Below are positions 25,055 through 35,333 of a DNA stretch of 64,000 nucleotides, one piece after another. Made by a program: the position numbers and the translations under genes. Position 1 is the stretch's first letter; every line of letters begins with the position of its first letter. The notes below the pieces were generated by a model. It was given only the letters and a program-made list of their open reading frames with translations. It was not told the origin of the DNA and ran no database searches. The DNA is from Verrucomicrobiota bacterium (GTDB lineage Bacteria; Verrucomicrobiota; Verrucomicrobiia; Opitutales; Opitutaceae): the NCBI GenBank assembly GCA_003641745.1, contig QNAI01000001.1, positions 1 through 64,000 on the forward strand, read 5' to 3'.

Positions 25055-26047
25055 TCAGGTATTGTTCGACCATTTGGCGAAGCGAGCGAGGCCGGTTCGC
25101 AGATCGGTGGACGGTCGGTAGTTGAGGTATTCTTTCGCCTTGGAGACATCGGCCCAGGTCTGAGGGACGTCTCCGGGCTGTTCGGACAATCGTTCGATAC
25201 TGGCTTTTCGCCCCAGCACATCCTCCAATGAGGCGATCAGTTCCGACAGGCTGACCGTCTGATTGTTGCCCAGGTTGAAGATCTCGTAATTTGATTCCGA
25301 ATACGTTGTGGCCGCCACCACGCCAGCCACGATATCATCGATGTAGGTATAATCACGCCGGGTCGAACCGTCGCCAAAAACGGGAATGGAACGGCCCGAA
25401 CGAATTAACCGGGCAAATTTATTGATGGCGAGGTCCGGGCGCTGTCGAGGCCCATAGACGGTAAAAAAACGCAGGCCGACAAATCTGATCCCATAGAGGT
25501 GCGAATAGACATGACCGAGGAGTTCGCCACTGACCTTCGTGCTGGCGTAAGGGCTGATCGGTTTCAGAACCGCGTCTTCCTCCCGCCATGGGACATTCGG
25601 ATTGACCCCGTAAACACTCGAGGAACTGGCGAAGACGAACTGCTTCACCCTGAGACGTCGGGCCAACTCCAACATATTCTGCGTGCCACGGACATTCACC
25701 TCCTGATAGGCGATCGGGTCTTCGATCGAGGGCCTGACCCCCGCCTTGGCCGCAATATGAATGATCGCATCAAATCCACCGGCATTCGAGGATTCGATCG
25801 ACAGATCGCGCAAGGATTTCTGCAACCCATCCGCATCGCAGATATCCCCGTGTAAAAAAGAAAAAGACGGACTCTTCAGATGGTCCCTCATATTCGCCCG
25901 TTTGATCGCCTCGTCGTAAAAGGGATCAAAATTGTCCACACCGACCACGGCATTTCCCGCAGCGAGCAAGGCATCAGTGACCGAACTGCCGATGAAGCCG
26001 GCCGTGCCGGTTACGAGGAAACGTTTCGGAGAACTGGAATGGGACAT
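25055..26047 (-). CDS. NAD-dependent epimerase, UDP-glucuronate 4-epimerase-like
   Basis: 330 aa extended SDR. NAD-binding TGTAGFIG near residue 13, SSSSVYG and YASTK as catalytic Ser/Tyr/Lys segments, then YGPRQRPDLAI and RRDYTYIDDIV. The C-terminal QPGDVPQTWADVSKA closely resembles UDP-glucuronate 4-epimerases, which make UDP-galacturonate; a UDP-glucose 4-epimerase role is not excluded. It could supply a sugar donor to the neighbouring glycosyltransferases. Start ATG 26047. A lone repeat end (26062-26080) lies in the 45-bp gap to glmS. Confidence 0.87.
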   Translation of the reverse strand: MSHSSSPKRFLVTGTAGFIGSSVTDALLAAGNAVVGVDNFDPFYDEAIKRANMRDHLKSPSFSFLHGDICDADGLQKSLRDLSIESSNAGGFDAIIHIAAKAGVRPSIEDPIAYQEVNVRGTQNMLELARRLRVKQFVFASSSSVYGVNPNVPWREEDAVLKPISPYASTKVSGELLGHVYSHLYGIRFVGLRFFTVYGPRQRPDLAINKFARLIRSGRSIPVFGDGSTRRDYTYIDDIVAGVVAATTYSESNYEIFNLGNNQTVSLSELIASLEDVLGRKASIERLSEQPGDVPQTWADVSKAKEYLNYRPSTDLRTGLARFAKWSNNT

Positions 26048-26061
26048 GGGACCGGATAATG

Positions 26062-26080
26062 AATGAATCAAAGTGCCCGT
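26062..26080. repeat. Solo end of the MITE-like repeat family
   Basis: GAATGAATCAAAGTGCCC closely matches the right terminal repeat of the element at 57902-58178. No body sequence is attached. Confidence 0.35.
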
Positions 26081-26092
26081 GAAGTCCAACCC

Positions 26093-27946
26093 CTACTCCA
26101 CCGTCACCGACTTGGCCAGATTCCTCGGTTTGTCGACGTCGCATCCCCTCTCCACCGCAATGTGGTAACTCAACAACTGCACGGGGACCGTCGCCAGGAT
26201 CGGAATGATGGCCTCATGTCCGTCCGGGAAAATGATGGCATCGTCAACCAACCCCTCAGGCACATCGCAGGACTCGGCATGAACCAGGATGACCTTGCCC
26301 TTGCGCGCCTTCACTTCCTGGATGTTCGAGATCACCTTGTGAAAGACCTCGTCGTTGGAAGCAAAAAACACGCTCGGACAATCCTCGCTGATCAGGGCAA
26401 TCGGACCGTGCTTCATCTCCGCCGCCGGGTAACCTTCGGCATGGATGTAGGAAATCTCCTTCAACTTGAGTGATCCCTCCAACGCGATAGGGAACATGGA
26501 CTGGCGCCCGAGAAAGAGGAAATCGGCGTAATGGGCGTAGCGTCTGGCAATATCCTTGATGTGGTCGTTCTGCTTGAGAACGCGACCGATCTTGTCCGGC
26601 AACTCCTTCAGCGCTTCGACCATCTTCACACCGCTTGCAAAGCTCATGTCGCGCAAACGTCCGACATAAAGGGCAACCATGGCCGCAATGACCAGTTGGG
26701 AGGTAAACGCCTTGGTCGATGCGACCCCGATTTCGGGTCCGGCGTGCTGGTAGATTCCGCCGTCTGCTTCACGTGCGATGGTTGAACCGACCACGTTGCT
26801 GATGGCCAGGGTTCGGTAACCTTTCCGTTTGGCTTCACGAAGAGCTCCCAAAGTGTCGATTGTTTCACCGGATTGCGTGATAACGAAGACGAGCGTATTC
26901 TTGTCCAGCGGCGCATTCCGGTAGCGGAACTCAGAGGCGTATTCGACTTCGACCGGAATCCGGGCAAATCGTTCGATCAGGTGCTCGGCCACCAGACAGG
27001 CATGCCAGGCGGTACCGCAGGAGGTAAAGAGGATCCGGTCGATCTGACGCAGTTCATGGGGCGACAGATTCCAACCACCGAAATTCGCCGTGCTGCCATC
27101 GTCTGAGAATCGCCCGCGCATCGCATTCTCGATAGCGGCCGGTTGCTCAAAGATCTCCTTCAGCATGAAATGCGGGTAGTCGCCTTTCTCGGAGTCTTCT
27201 ATTTTCCAATTGACCGTATCGATGATCGCATCGACCCCGAGTTCCGAACTGGTCGAAATCTGGAACTTGTCGCGTGTGACCGAGACAATCTCGTCGTCAT
27301 TCAAATACACGACGTTGCTCGTATGGGTGATGATGGCCGACACATCACTGGCCAGCAGAAATTCATCCTGCCCCACCCCGAGAATCAGCGGTGAACCCTT
27401 GCGGGCGCCAATCATCTCCTCCGGACAATCAACGCAGAGTGCGGCGATCCCGTAGGTGCCTTCGACATGTCGGAGCGCCTTGCGAACGGCCATGAAGAAT
27501 CTGGAAAAGCCGTTGGTGGGCCGGCCTTCCTTTTCATAATGGTAGGCGATCAGGTTGGAGAGGGCCTCCGTGTCAGTCTCGGATTCGAAGGTATACCCCT
27601 TGGTCAGAAGAAACCGTTTCATGTCCCCGAAGTTCTCAATCACACCGTTGTGTACCAGAACGATTTTTCCGTCGGAGCTCACATGTGGATGGGCGTTGGA
27701 ATCGGAAACTCCGCCGTGGGTGGCCCACCGCGTGTGGCTGATCCCAAGGGAACCCTCGAGCTCTCGTTTCCCCACCTCCATCGCCAGATTGGCGACCCGA
27801 CCGGATTTCTTGGAGACATTGAATCCGTCCCGATCATAGACCGCCATACCGGCGGAGTCGTAACCGCGATACTCAAGACGACGCAGTCCCTCCAGAAGAA
27901 CGGTCTTCGCGGTCTGGTTACCTATATAGCCAACAATGCCACACAT
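26093..27946 (-). CDS. glmS: Glutamine-fructose-6-phosphate aminotransferase (isomerizing)
   Basis: Makes glucosamine 6-phosphate, the first step towards UDP-GlcNAc for peptidoglycan and LPS. 617 aa. Start ATG 27946 gives MCGIVGYIGN, with Cys2 as the glutaminase nucleophile after Met removal; upstream frame to 28003 is rejected. SHTRWATHG and HNGVIENF belong to the glutaminase domain. Two SIS domains follow (SCGTAWHACL, ITQSGETIDTL) and the C-terminus is KSVTVE. A structured leader precedes it. Confidence 0.96.
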   Translation of the reverse strand: MCGIVGYIGNQTAKTVLLEGLRRLEYRGYDSAGMAVYDRDGFNVSKKSGRVANLAMEVGKRELEGSLGISHTRWATHGGVSDSNAHPHVSSDGKIVLVHNGVIENFGDMKRFLLTKGYTFESETDTEALSNLIAYHYEKEGRPTNGFSRFFMAVRKALRHVEGTYGIAALCVDCPEEMIGARKGSPLILGVGQDEFLLASDVSAIITHTSNVVYLNDDEIVSVTRDKFQISTSSELGVDAIIDTVNWKIEDSEKGDYPHFMLKEIFEQPAAIENAMRGRFSDDGSTANFGGWNLSPHELRQIDRILFTSCGTAWHACLVAEHLIERFARIPVEVEYASEFRYRNAPLDKNTLVFVITQSGETIDTLGALREAKRKGYRTLAISNVVGSTIAREADGGIYQHAGPEIGVASTKAFTSQLVIAAMVALYVGRLRDMSFASGVKMVEALKELPDKIGRVLKQNDHIKDIARRYAHYADFLFLGRQSMFPIALEGSLKLKEISYIHAEGYPAAEMKHGPIALISEDCPSVFFASNDEVFHKVISNIQEVKARKGKVILVHAESCDVPEGLVDDAIIFPDGHEAIIPILATVPVQLLSYHIAVERGCDVDKPRNLAKSVTVE

Positions 27947-28039
27947 TTGGTCAGAAAAAGATAATTGGAGGTTCAGAATCGGGAAACCCGGACCGCTCGG
28001 CAACGGTCAACGACTCGAACAGCCCCACCCCCCCTAACG

Positions 28040-28165
28040 CCACCGGTTCGAACCTGAACGGTCGAGTGATTCCCATGTATTCCCTAGCATCGACCTCAAC
28101 AGGGAGCGGTTCAATTTAATTTGAAACCGGTGGATCGGAAGCGCCCTTCGGGAAATTCTCCGAAG
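28040..28165. other. Nested inverted repeats upstream of glmS
   Basis: In the 278-bp gap between glmS and polX, CCACCGGTT (28040-28048) pairs perfectly with AACCGGTGG (28125-28133). Inside it, TGAAC/GTTCA (28055-28059/28109-28113) and GGTCGA/TCGACC (28060-28065/28090-28095) can pair. A further CTTCGG/CCGAAG hairpin is at 28146-28165. The region could be a folded glmS leader RNA or the polX terminator. It does not match the glmS ribozyme core as I remember it. Confidence 0.45.
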
Positions 28166-28224
28166 ACCGCCCCCCCCTCATTCCCTGAAAGCTCCTCTCC
28201 TTCAATAATTTACGATGACAAACA

Positions 28225-30000
28225 TCACCTGCCTCGACCTGCCAGGTATCCTTCAACCCGGTCCAGCGGCCAAGTATTAAGGACCTGACCGGCAGTCAGC
28301 CAACCCTTTCGGGCGATCCGCACCCCGGCATCCACGAAGGACAGATGGACGGCCTCATGGGCGTCGGGATTGATGCTGCAGAGCACCCCCTTCCCGACCG
28401 CCCGACGCCAGTATCTCCAGTCCATATCGAGCCTGTACGGGTTCGCGTTTAATTCGATGATCACGCCGTTGGCGGCGGCGGCATCGATGACACGGAGGAC
28501 GTCGACGGCATAGCCTTCACGCTGAAGCAGGATCCGACCCGTCAGATGACCGACCATGGTCGTGCACGGGTGCTCGATGGCACGAATCATCCGTTGGGTC
28601 ACCACATCGGTCGACTGGGTAAACGAGGAATGAATCGAGACCACCACGTAATCCAGCTGTTCCAAGACGCTTTCCGCCAGATCGAGACGGCCATCCGGCA
28701 GGATATCGCATTCCACCCCGGCGAAGAGTCGCGCATTCGCCTGCCCGGATTCATTGAACTCGCGGATGGTCGTGATCTGCTTCTCCAGCCGGGCCTCATC
28801 CAGGCCATTCGCCTGGAAACTGGCCTTGGAATGATCCGCAATTCCCAGGTATTCCCAGCCCAGAGCGTCGGCCGCCTCCGCCATCTCGGCCATTGTGCTC
28901 GATCCATCGGAAGCGGTGGTGTGATTATGGAAGGCTCCCCGAAGATCGCCTGGTCTGATCAATTCGGGCAATCCGTCGGATTCGGCAGATTCGATCTCCC
29001 CCATGTCCTCGCGAAGTTCGGGAGGCACGTATTCCATACCGAGAAAATCAAAGAGCGCCTCTTCAGTCCTGATCTCAGCCGGGTCGCAGGGAGAGCCCTC
29101 GCGTATTGGACTCACGGCCTCGGGATCCCGTGGCCCTTCTTCGACCTCGGTCAGGCCCCATTCACTCAAGCTGTAACCCCGCCCAAGCGCTCGTTGCCGC
29201 ATGGAGACATTGTGTTCCTTGGATCCGGTGAAGTGGTGCAGCGCGAAAGCGAACTGATTGGAAGGAACCACCCGGAGATCAACCTGCAGGCCGGATTCCA
29301 TTCGAACACTCGACTTTGTCTCGCCCTTCGCGGTCACCTCCCCAACCCAACCCTGACCTGTGAACCAGTCCATGACCGGTTGTGGCTCATCCGAAGCCAC
29401 AATGAAATCGAGGTCGCCCACAGTTTCCCGACTGCGCCTCAGACTTCCGGCATGTTCGGCTCGCTCAACTTCGGGCAGGCCGCGCAACCCTTCCAGAATG
29501 GGTTCGGCCACTTCCCGGGCGTGCCACCAGAGATGCCGTTTTCCGTAGACTTCGCGATTGTGGATACCCTCCAGAATCCTGGTCTGCGATTTGGGGCCAA
29601 ATCCCGGCAGATCGGCCACTTTTCCGGCTTCACAGGCCGCGGTCAGCTCCTCGATCGAAGTGACGCCGAGTTTCCCATAGATGGCCTTCACCTTCTTCCC
29701 GCCCAAACCGGGAATTTCGAGCATCTCGAGCAAACCCGGAGGCACAGATGCTTTCAGACTGTCATGGTACTCCAGTGAACCGGTCTCATGCAGAGTCACG
29801 ATCTTTTTGGCCAGGGCGTCTCCCACTCCCCTGATCTTGTCCAGCCGGTCCGATTCAATGAGGTCGGCGACCTTGTCCTCCACCGTCTCCAGGGCACGAG
29901 CTCCGTTCTGGTAGGCGCGAACCTTGAAGGGGTTCTCACCCTTGATCTCGAGTAGAACCGCGATCTCTTCAAGAATCCCTACGATTTCTTTCTTGGTCAT
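28225..30000 (-). CDS. polX: Family X DNA polymerase/3'-5' exonuclease PolX
   Basis: 591 aa repair polymerase. The N-terminal Pol-beta-like part has helix-hairpin-helix segments ([36 protein letters not shown]) and catalytic acids in [17 protein letters not shown] and QVDLRVV. The C-terminal PHP phosphoesterase domain begins HNHTTASDG, with ADHSKAS and GHLTGR as later metal ligands. Length and domain order match bacterial PolX. Its start overlaps the 3' end of menE by 32 bp. Confidence 0.94.
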   Translation of the reverse strand: MTKKEIVGILEEIAVLLEIKGENPFKVRAYQNGARALETVEDKVADLIESDRLDKIRGVGDALAKKIVTLHETGSLEYHDSLKASVPPGLLEMLEIPGLGGKKVKAIYGKLGVTSIEELTAACEAGKVADLPGFGPKSQTRILEGIHNREVYGKRHLWWHAREVAEPILEGLRGLPEVERAEHAGSLRRSRETVGDLDFIVASDEPQPVMDWFTGQGWVGEVTAKGETKSSVRMESGLQVDLRVVPSNQFAFALHHFTGSKEHNVSMRQRALGRGYSLSEWGLTEVEEGPRDPEAVSPIREGSPCDPAEIRTEEALFDFLGMEYVPPELREDMGEIESAESDGLPELIRPGDLRGAFHNHTTASDGSSTMAEMAEAADALGWEYLGIADHSKASFQANGLDEARLEKQITTIREFNESGQANARLFAGVECDILPDGRLDLAESVLEQLDYVVVSIHSSFTQSTDVVTQRMIRAIEHPCTTMVGHLTGRILLQREGYAVDVLRVIDAAAANGVIIELNANPYRLDMDWRYWRRAVGKGVLCSINPDAHEAVHLSFVDAGVRIARKGWLTAGQVLNTWPLDRVEGYLAGRGR

Positions 30001-31264
30001 CGTTCATCCCCATCAGGTCTGCAACCCGCGTTCGGTCAAGTTTTCCCAGCGCATTTCGGGGCACCTTCTCAATCAGCACCCAACGTCTTGGAATCTTGTG
30101 GGACGCAAGCAGGTCGGCCAGTTGCCTCTGCGCCTCAATCTCTCCTGGAAAACGGCTGGAAACAACCAGTGCACAGACGATTTCTCCCCACTCAGGATCC
30201 GGCCGGCCACAGACAACAACGTCCTCCACCAGTCCGATCGCCCGGATCGCCGTTTCAACCTCCGTTGGCATGACCTTCTCCCCTCCTGTATTGATCGCAT
30301 CATCAGATCGTCCCCAAATCGTCAGGTAACCGTGGTCATCCATCGAACCCAGGTCCGAGGTCACATATCGGTCGCCCCGTCGGTCCGGCTCTCCTTCGTA
30401 ACCAAGAAATAACGATTTGGACTCGATCCGAATCCTGCCCGCTTTGCCGGTGGGCACCGGCTGCTCATTACGGTCAACCACCGAGAGGCGGGCATGCGGC
30501 AGGGCCCGTCCGGCTCCGGACCGACCGGAAAGAAACTCGTCCGGCTTCAGGCAGCAGACCTGCGCGGCCGTTTCGGTCATGCCATAGGCGGGAGCCAGCG
30601 GAATTCCCTCATCGCGCGCGCGTTCGAGAAGTGCCGGCCACGCAGCTGCACCCCCGAGGAAAATCGCCCGGAATTGCCGCAGCCAACCAGCGGCCGTCGG
30701 CTCCTCAAGCAACCGATGCAACTGGGTCGGAACCAGGGACAGAAACGCCCCCTCCCGGTCAGGTCTAGCCGTCCCTGCCTCCACCGCCTTCCAATCCGCC
30801 AGGTCGAACCGGGCCTCCGTGATCAGGGCGCGGATCAATTGCATGAGACCGCCTACATGCCAGAGCGGAAGGACGCACAAACTGTGGGCCGGTCCCGGAA
30901 AGGCACGACAGAATCCGGCTGCGGCCGCGAGCAGCGTTTCCCAGGTGTGAATGGCAAATCGCGGATTTCCCGTCGTCCCGCCAGTCTGGATCAGTACCCT
31001 GGCCAGTTTCGGCCCAGTCGCCAGATCGACTGGGACCGTCCGACCCTCAGGAGGTAGATCGTCGGTCAACTGGATCCGGTCCGGTTCCAGTTGGTCAATG
31101 ATCCTCCTGACCTCAAATCCCGGGGTCCCGGGATCAATCAGTATGATGTCGAGGGGTTCGGTGATCAAGGCGAGAAAACTCGCCAGCAACGATCGGGGAT
31201 CCCGATCTGAAAGCAGAACCCGGCGCGGCCGCTCACCCGGTGATTTTCCTCCGGGCCCTGTCAT
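29969..31264 (-). CDS. menE: o-Succinylbenzoate-CoA ligase (AMP-forming)
   Basis: Menaquinone pathway enzyme activating OSB with CoA. About 431 aa, ANL superfamily: AMP-binding loop [45 protein letters not shown] and the C-terminal lysine motif [11 protein letters not shown]. The assignment over other acyl-CoA ligases rests mainly on the 4-bp ATGA overlap with menC upstream. Start ATG 31264 is chosen from that overlap; an in-frame start at 31288 is possible. Confidence 0.88.
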   Translation of the reverse strand: MTGPGGKSPGERPRRVLLSDRDPRSLLASFLALITEPLDIILIDPGTPGFEVRRIIDQLEPDRIQLTDDLPPEGRTVPVDLATGPKLARVLIQTGGTTGNPRFAIHTWETLLAAAAGFCRAFPGPAHSLCVLPLWHVGGLMQLIRALITEARFDLADWKAVEAGTARPDREGAFLSLVPTQLHRLLEEPTAAGWLRQFRAIFLGGAAAWPALLERARDEGIPLAPAYGMTETAAQVCCLKPDEFLSGRSGAGRALPHARLSVVDRNEQPVPTGKAGRIRIESKSLFLGYEGEPDRRGDRYVTSDLGSMDDHGYLTIWGRSDDAINTGGEKVMPTEVETAIRAIGLVEDVVVCGRPDPEWGEIVCALVVSSRFPGEIEAQRQLADLLASHKIPRRWVLIEKVPRNALGKLDRTRVADLMGMNDDQERNRRDS

Positions 31265-32247
31265 TTCAATTCCGCCGCGCCTTCCCATTCCCTGTCCAGG
31301 TCAATTGAGAATTCATGGTCCGATGAGAGAAAAGGCTCATCATAGACTCCGAAAAAGAAGGCGCCCACCCCAAAGCCCAGTGCCCTGCGGGAGGGATTGC
31401 CAAAGGCAACTTTCAGGGAGGAATATCGCGCGATCGCAGTTTCCATCGCGGTCGAAAAAACGAAAACGTCATCGTTTCCGAGTTCGTCGAGCAGTTCCGG
31501 CAGGTTCCCGGCCAGCGCCGGCTTGATCACATAAAGCCCGTCCCATCCCCGGTCGCGCCAACGCTTGAGGTCGTCCACCTTGACGACGGATTCGTCCAGG
31601 GCCACCGGAGTCGGAAAATCACCCGCCAATCCAACCAGACCATCCGGATCGTCGATCGGCAACGGCTGCTCGACAAACTCGATCGGAAGATCGGCCGAAA
31701 AAGCCATCCACCGGGCGGCGATCGCGGTGCTCAGACCCCCATTGGCATCGAGCCGCAGCGCGCCTCCCTCGGGTAGCAGGCCGCAAAGCCGCTCGATCTG
31801 GATCATTTCCTTTTCCGTCTCCCCCAGTCCGATCTTGATCTTGGCGACAAGAAACCCCTCGTTGATCCGCTCCTCCAATATGACCTGAGCCCCTTCGCCG
31901 GCCGGCAACAACGTGGCAACCGGCAATCGGCGGCCTTCCACCGGACCACCGTCATCCAGCCCGGCCAGGGCAGAGCTGAGGGCAAACCGGCAGCAGGGAC
32001 AGTTCCCAGGGATATCGCGAAGGACCTCGGGCGAAACCGACTCTCCCAAACCGGCAATCTGAAGCCGGGCCGAGTCCAGGGTCTCAGTGCCGAACCATGG
32101 GATGGGAGCAACCTCACCGTATCCGGATTTTCCATCCGAATCCTCCAGTTTGAGCAGAAGACCATCCCGGAATTCCCAGATTCCGTAGGCCGTGTGAAGT
32201 GGCTGCCGAAACCGACGCCGGTATCGCTTCCAGGACAACGTATACAT
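31261..32247 (-). CDS. menC: o-Succinylbenzoate synthase
   Basis: Enolase-superfamily dehydratase of menaquinone synthesis (SHCHC to OSB). 328 aa. Catalytic Lys in AKIKIG, metal ligands in LRLDANGG, FVEQPL and ALDES, and the second Lys in YVIKPALAG. Followed immediately by menE with overlapping stop and start; guaB lies upstream on the same strand. Other men genes are not in the window. Confidence 0.92.
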   Translation of the reverse strand: MYTLSWKRYRRRFRQPLHTAYGIWEFRDGLLLKLEDSDGKSGYGEVAPIPWFGTETLDSARLQIAGLGESVSPEVLRDIPGNCPCCRFALSSALAGLDDGGPVEGRRLPVATLLPAGEGAQVILEERINEGFLVAKIKIGLGETEKEMIQIERLCGLLPEGGALRLDANGGLSTAIAARWMAFSADLPIEFVEQPLPIDDPDGLVGLAGDFPTPVALDESVVKVDDLKRWRDRGWDGLYVIKPALAGNLPELLDELGNDDVFVFSTAMETAIARYSSLKVAFGNPSRRALGFGVGAFFFGVYDEPFLSSDHEFSIDLDREWEGAAELK

Positions 32248-32291
32248 GACAGGAAATCAAGGACAGTGGGTGAACCTTCTCCGGTCTCCGC

Positions 32292-33878
32292 CTATTCCTT
32301 GTGGGTCGAGACCTCGATCACGTCATGCGGGCTGGCTTCCTTCTGACCGGCCGGACTGACCCGGACGAATCGGGCGCGTGACCGTACTTCGGACAGGTTC
32401 CTGGCTCCGAGGTAACCCATTCCGGATTGGATGCCGCCTATCAACTCGGAGATCACGTTGTCCACCGAACCGGACACCTCCTTCAGCGCCTCGATTCCCT
32501 CGGCGGCAATCTTGCGACTTGTATCGGATTTCTGGTGACCATATCGACTGGCGGAACCCTGCTTCATCGCGCTCAGGCTGCCCATCCCGCGATACTGCTT
32601 ATAGAGCTTCCCGCGGATCTCGATGATCTCGCCCGGCGCCTCCGGGCATCCGGCAAGAAGTCCGCCGCATATCACCGCGTCGGACAAGGTCAGCGCCTTG
32701 ACCATGTCTCCCGACTTGGTGATCCCGCCGTCGGCGATCAGGCGGACGCCCTTGCGCGCAGCCGCCTTCGAGCAGACATAGAGGGCGGTCAGTTGCGGAA
32801 CACCCACACCCGCCACGATACGGGTTGTACAGATCGACCCCGGGCCCTGACCGATCTTGATCGTGTTGGCCCCGCAATCGGCCAGAAACTCCACCGCGCT
32901 CCCGCTGGTTACATTTCCGGCAATAATGGTCAGTTCCGGGAATGCGTCCCTGAGCGCCCGGACCGTCTCGCCCACCCCGAGCGTGTGTCCATGCGCAGTG
33001 GATACGGCGACGGCATCGATCGATTCGTCAACCAGATGGGAAACGTGATCGAGAAGTTGCTCCCGATTGAGCGATCCATCGGGATTTCGCATCATAGAAA
33101 CGGCGGCGCCCGCAACCAGCCGAAACGACGAATCGCGACTCGGCTTACGTCGGGATTGGGCTTCGTTGAGGATCTTTTCGATATCCGACACCGTGATCAG
33201 GCCACGGAGGCGGTTACCGTCATCCACGATCAGCATCTTGGTGATGCCCACGCGATCGGCAAAGAACTTCGCCGCCTGTTGGATCGGATCCTGAGTCATC
33301 TCCTTCTGTTTGACCGTGATCAGTCGATCGCGAGCCGTCATCGCAGCGGAGACCGGCTGGCTGCGGTATATCTCCTTGACCACGCTGCCGGGCAGAAGGC
33401 CGACCAGGCAGCCGTCATCATCCACCACCGGGAAAGACCGGAAATCGTAGGTTTTCTTTTCGATCAGAGCGAGGACGTCCCCCACCGACATGTCCGGCAT
33501 CACGGTGATCGGATCCTGGATCAGGCCGTGGATATGGCGTTTGACCCGAGCGACTTGGTGAACCTGCTCCTTGGGCGGCATATTGAAGTGGATGAGTCCG
33601 ATTCCTCCGTTGAGTGCCATGGAGATCGCCATGCGCGACTCGGTCACCGTATCCATGTCGGATGAGATGATGGGAACCTGCAGACCCAGGGAGTCGGACA
33701 GCGAAGTCGCCAAGTCCGCCTGGCGAGGGAGTATCTCGGAATACTCAGTGGCAAGCGAGACGTCGTCATAGGTAAGAGCCAGGCTTCGCTGGGCCTGGAA
33801 AAACGCGTCCACTTTCAGATAGAAGGACTCTTCACCAAGGTTGGAATCGAAGTCGGGAGCAACAGCCGGATCGGTCAT
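32292..33878 (-). CDS. guaB: Inosine-5'-monophosphate dehydrogenase
   Basis: Oxidises IMP to XMP, the committed step to GMP. 528 aa. TYDDVSL at the front, two CBS domains in the middle (about residues 110-235), and the catalytic loop [17 protein letters not shown] with the active Cys. ADGGI and the GMGS segment bind IMP. ATG 33878 is preceded at 5 bp by a strong GGAGG ribosome site (33884-33888), one of few in this window, which decides against the upstream GTG at 33899. Confidence 0.96.
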   Translation of the reverse strand: MTDPAVAPDFDSNLGEESFYLKVDAFFQAQRSLALTYDDVSLATEYSEILPRQADLATSLSDSLGLQVPIISSDMDTVTESRMAISMALNGGIGLIHFNMPPKEQVHQVARVKRHIHGLIQDPITVMPDMSVGDVLALIEKKTYDFRSFPVVDDDGCLVGLLPGSVVKEIYRSQPVSAAMTARDRLITVKQKEMTQDPIQQAAKFFADRVGITKMLIVDDGNRLRGLITVSDIEKILNEAQSRRKPSRDSSFRLVAGAAVSMMRNPDGSLNREQLLDHVSHLVDESIDAVAVSTAHGHTLGVGETVRALRDAFPELTIIAGNVTSGSAVEFLADCGANTIKIGQGPGSICTTRIVAGVGVPQLTALYVCSKAAARKGVRLIADGGITKSGDMVKALTLSDAVICGGLLAGCPEAPGEIIEIRGKLYKQYRGMGSLSAMKQGSASRYGHQKSDTSRKIAAEGIEALKEVSGSVDNVISELIGGIQSGMGYLGARNLSEVRSRARFVRVSPAGQKEASPHDVIEVSTHKE

Positions 33879-33948
33879 ATTGCCCTCCGGGTTTAACACC
33901 GGGCCAAACCCGTGGCAAGTAGGAAAAACCGATTGAGTTCCCCATGCT

Positions 33949-35130
33949 CTATTCCGGATCCGGATCCGGAATCAGCACTCGCCACAGTACAAACCCGCTC
34001 CAGAGCAGGGCTCCGGCCAGCCACGCAACTGAGGCATAGCCGAGATGGGTTTCGTAAACCGCGGGAAATAAGTCAGCCGAAAGACGGGTGGCCGCCGCGG
34101 TGAGAACCAGACCGCCGACCCATCGCATGAAGACCATGCGACCCGTGGTTTCCGCGCGGGCGCCGCTATGGCCGAAAATGACCCGGGTCGCGACGGCAAA
34201 GAAGATCAGGTTGAACCCGCCAACCATCACGATGTGGCGCACCCCCGCTATCCGTCCGGGTGACACCACGGCCTCGAGAATAAGGCCGATCGGTATGACG
34301 AAAAGGCCGAGCCGAACCAAAGACCCGAGTGTGCTTTCACTCCGCAGGCCGATCGAAGCGGCAACCTCGGATGCGACAAAGAGACCGAAAGCCCCCAGCC
34401 TCACAATCGATCCGATGTGAACCCACCCCAGCGCGTCAATCACGCACCCCGCAATCAGTCCGAATCCGGCCCAAAGGGCGATCCGAGCCTGTCGCGACCA
34501 TGCCGCGTTCGGACGCACCATGTCCGGGAACATCTGTCTGGTTTCTGATCCCCAGAGACGGGGGAAAAAAAAGGCCCCGACACCGCCAAGTGTTCCGAGC
34601 AGGAAGCCCTCATGGGCCGCCACCCGACCCAGCCGGTAGATGGCGCCACCCCCGGCCGCACCCTCCGACCAGGCGAGCAAAATCGAACCGACTGCGCCGA
34701 GCAAGACGCCGAAACCGGTCAGGATGAAAGCGGGCGGGGGGATATCGGATCGCCGCGAGAACGGCATCAAGAAGGCAATCGCCAGGAAAACCAGAGCTGT
34801 CCCAAAGAGAAGATCACCCAGCCAGAAAAGGGAGAGGCCGTGCGCACTCACCGACACCACCCAGGCAAGTCCTATGACCAGGACCGATCCGACTCCGAAA
34901 GGCCTCACCCCGATCATGCGGGGCATGGCGGTGCCCAGGAACCCGATCACGAATGCGCCAAGCATGCCCATCACCATCAAACGGGCATGGACCACACCCG
35001 GATACCTATCGAGACCGCCCCAGACCCAGAGAGGCCAAAGCGTGACCCCGTAGAGCCCGACCACCAGGCCGGCCGGGAAAAAGAGGCGATACGGTTCTTC
35101 TATGAATGGTGCACGAGCCATGAAAGACAA
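33949..35130 (-). CDS. nnrS: NnrS family haem/copper membrane protein
   Basis: 393 aa polytopic inner-membrane protein with about twelve hydrophobic segments. Family blocks: [19 protein letters not shown] near the start, [50 protein letters not shown], and [26 protein letters not shown]. NnrS proteins are linked to protection from nitrosative stress in denitrifiers. An FNR/NNR-type site sits just upstream. An in-frame ATG at 35121 is an alternative start that fits the site spacing for a leaderless message. Confidence 0.88.
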   Translation of the reverse strand: MSFMARAPFIEEPYRLFFPAGLVVGLYGVTLWPLWVWGGLDRYPGVVHARLMVMGMLGAFVIGFLGTAMPRMIGVRPFGVGSVLVIGLAWVVSVSAHGLSLFWLGDLLFGTALVFLAIAFLMPFSRRSDIPPPAFILTGFGVLLGAVGSILLAWSEGAAGGGAIYRLGRVAAHEGFLLGTLGGVGAFFFPRLWGSETRQMFPDMVRPNAAWSRQARIALWAGFGLIAGCVIDALGWVHIGSIVRLGAFGLFVASEVAASIGLRSESTLGSLVRLGLFVIPIGLILEAVVSPGRIAGVRHIVMVGGFNLIFFAVATRVIFGHSGARAETTGRMVFMRWVGGLVLTAAATRLSADLFPAVYETHLGYASVAWLAGALLWSGFVLWRVLIPDPDPE

Positions 35131-35156
35131 TTGATGGATTCCTATCCCAATCGCCG

Positions 35157-35170
35157 TTGATATGAGTCAA
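35157..35170 (-). promoter_or_regulatory. FNR/NNR-type binding site upstream of nnrS
   Basis: TTGATATGAGTCAA matches the FNR/CRP-family consensus TTGAT-N4-(A/G)TCAA, the variant with GTCAA in the right half being typical of NNR/DNR regulators. Its centre is 33 bp before ATG 35130 and about 42 bp before ATG 35121. The latter suits class-II activation of a nearly leaderless transcript. The site lies in the 203-bp divergent region shared with purA. Confidence 0.5.
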
Positions 35171-35333
35171 GAAAGCAAATGGTATCTCAAGGGCACTTTG
35201 GGTGATCTGCGTCATAATCCGAGTTTTTGCTGGAGATATGACGACCCGAATCGGTAACGTGCCGAGTATTTTTTTTACGACAGCTCCTTTTTCGGGAATC
35301 ATCGTACGACACAAACCAAACCCGTCTCCATCC

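Noticed and set aside
28040-28060. tRNA T-arm-like GGTTCGAACC
   Set aside because: The flanking bases do not pair as a T-stem and no acceptor or anticodon arm surrounds it.
27947-28224. glmS ribozyme
   Set aside because: The conserved core that normally sits directly before the glmS start, as I remember it, is not present; only inverted repeats of another pattern are seen.
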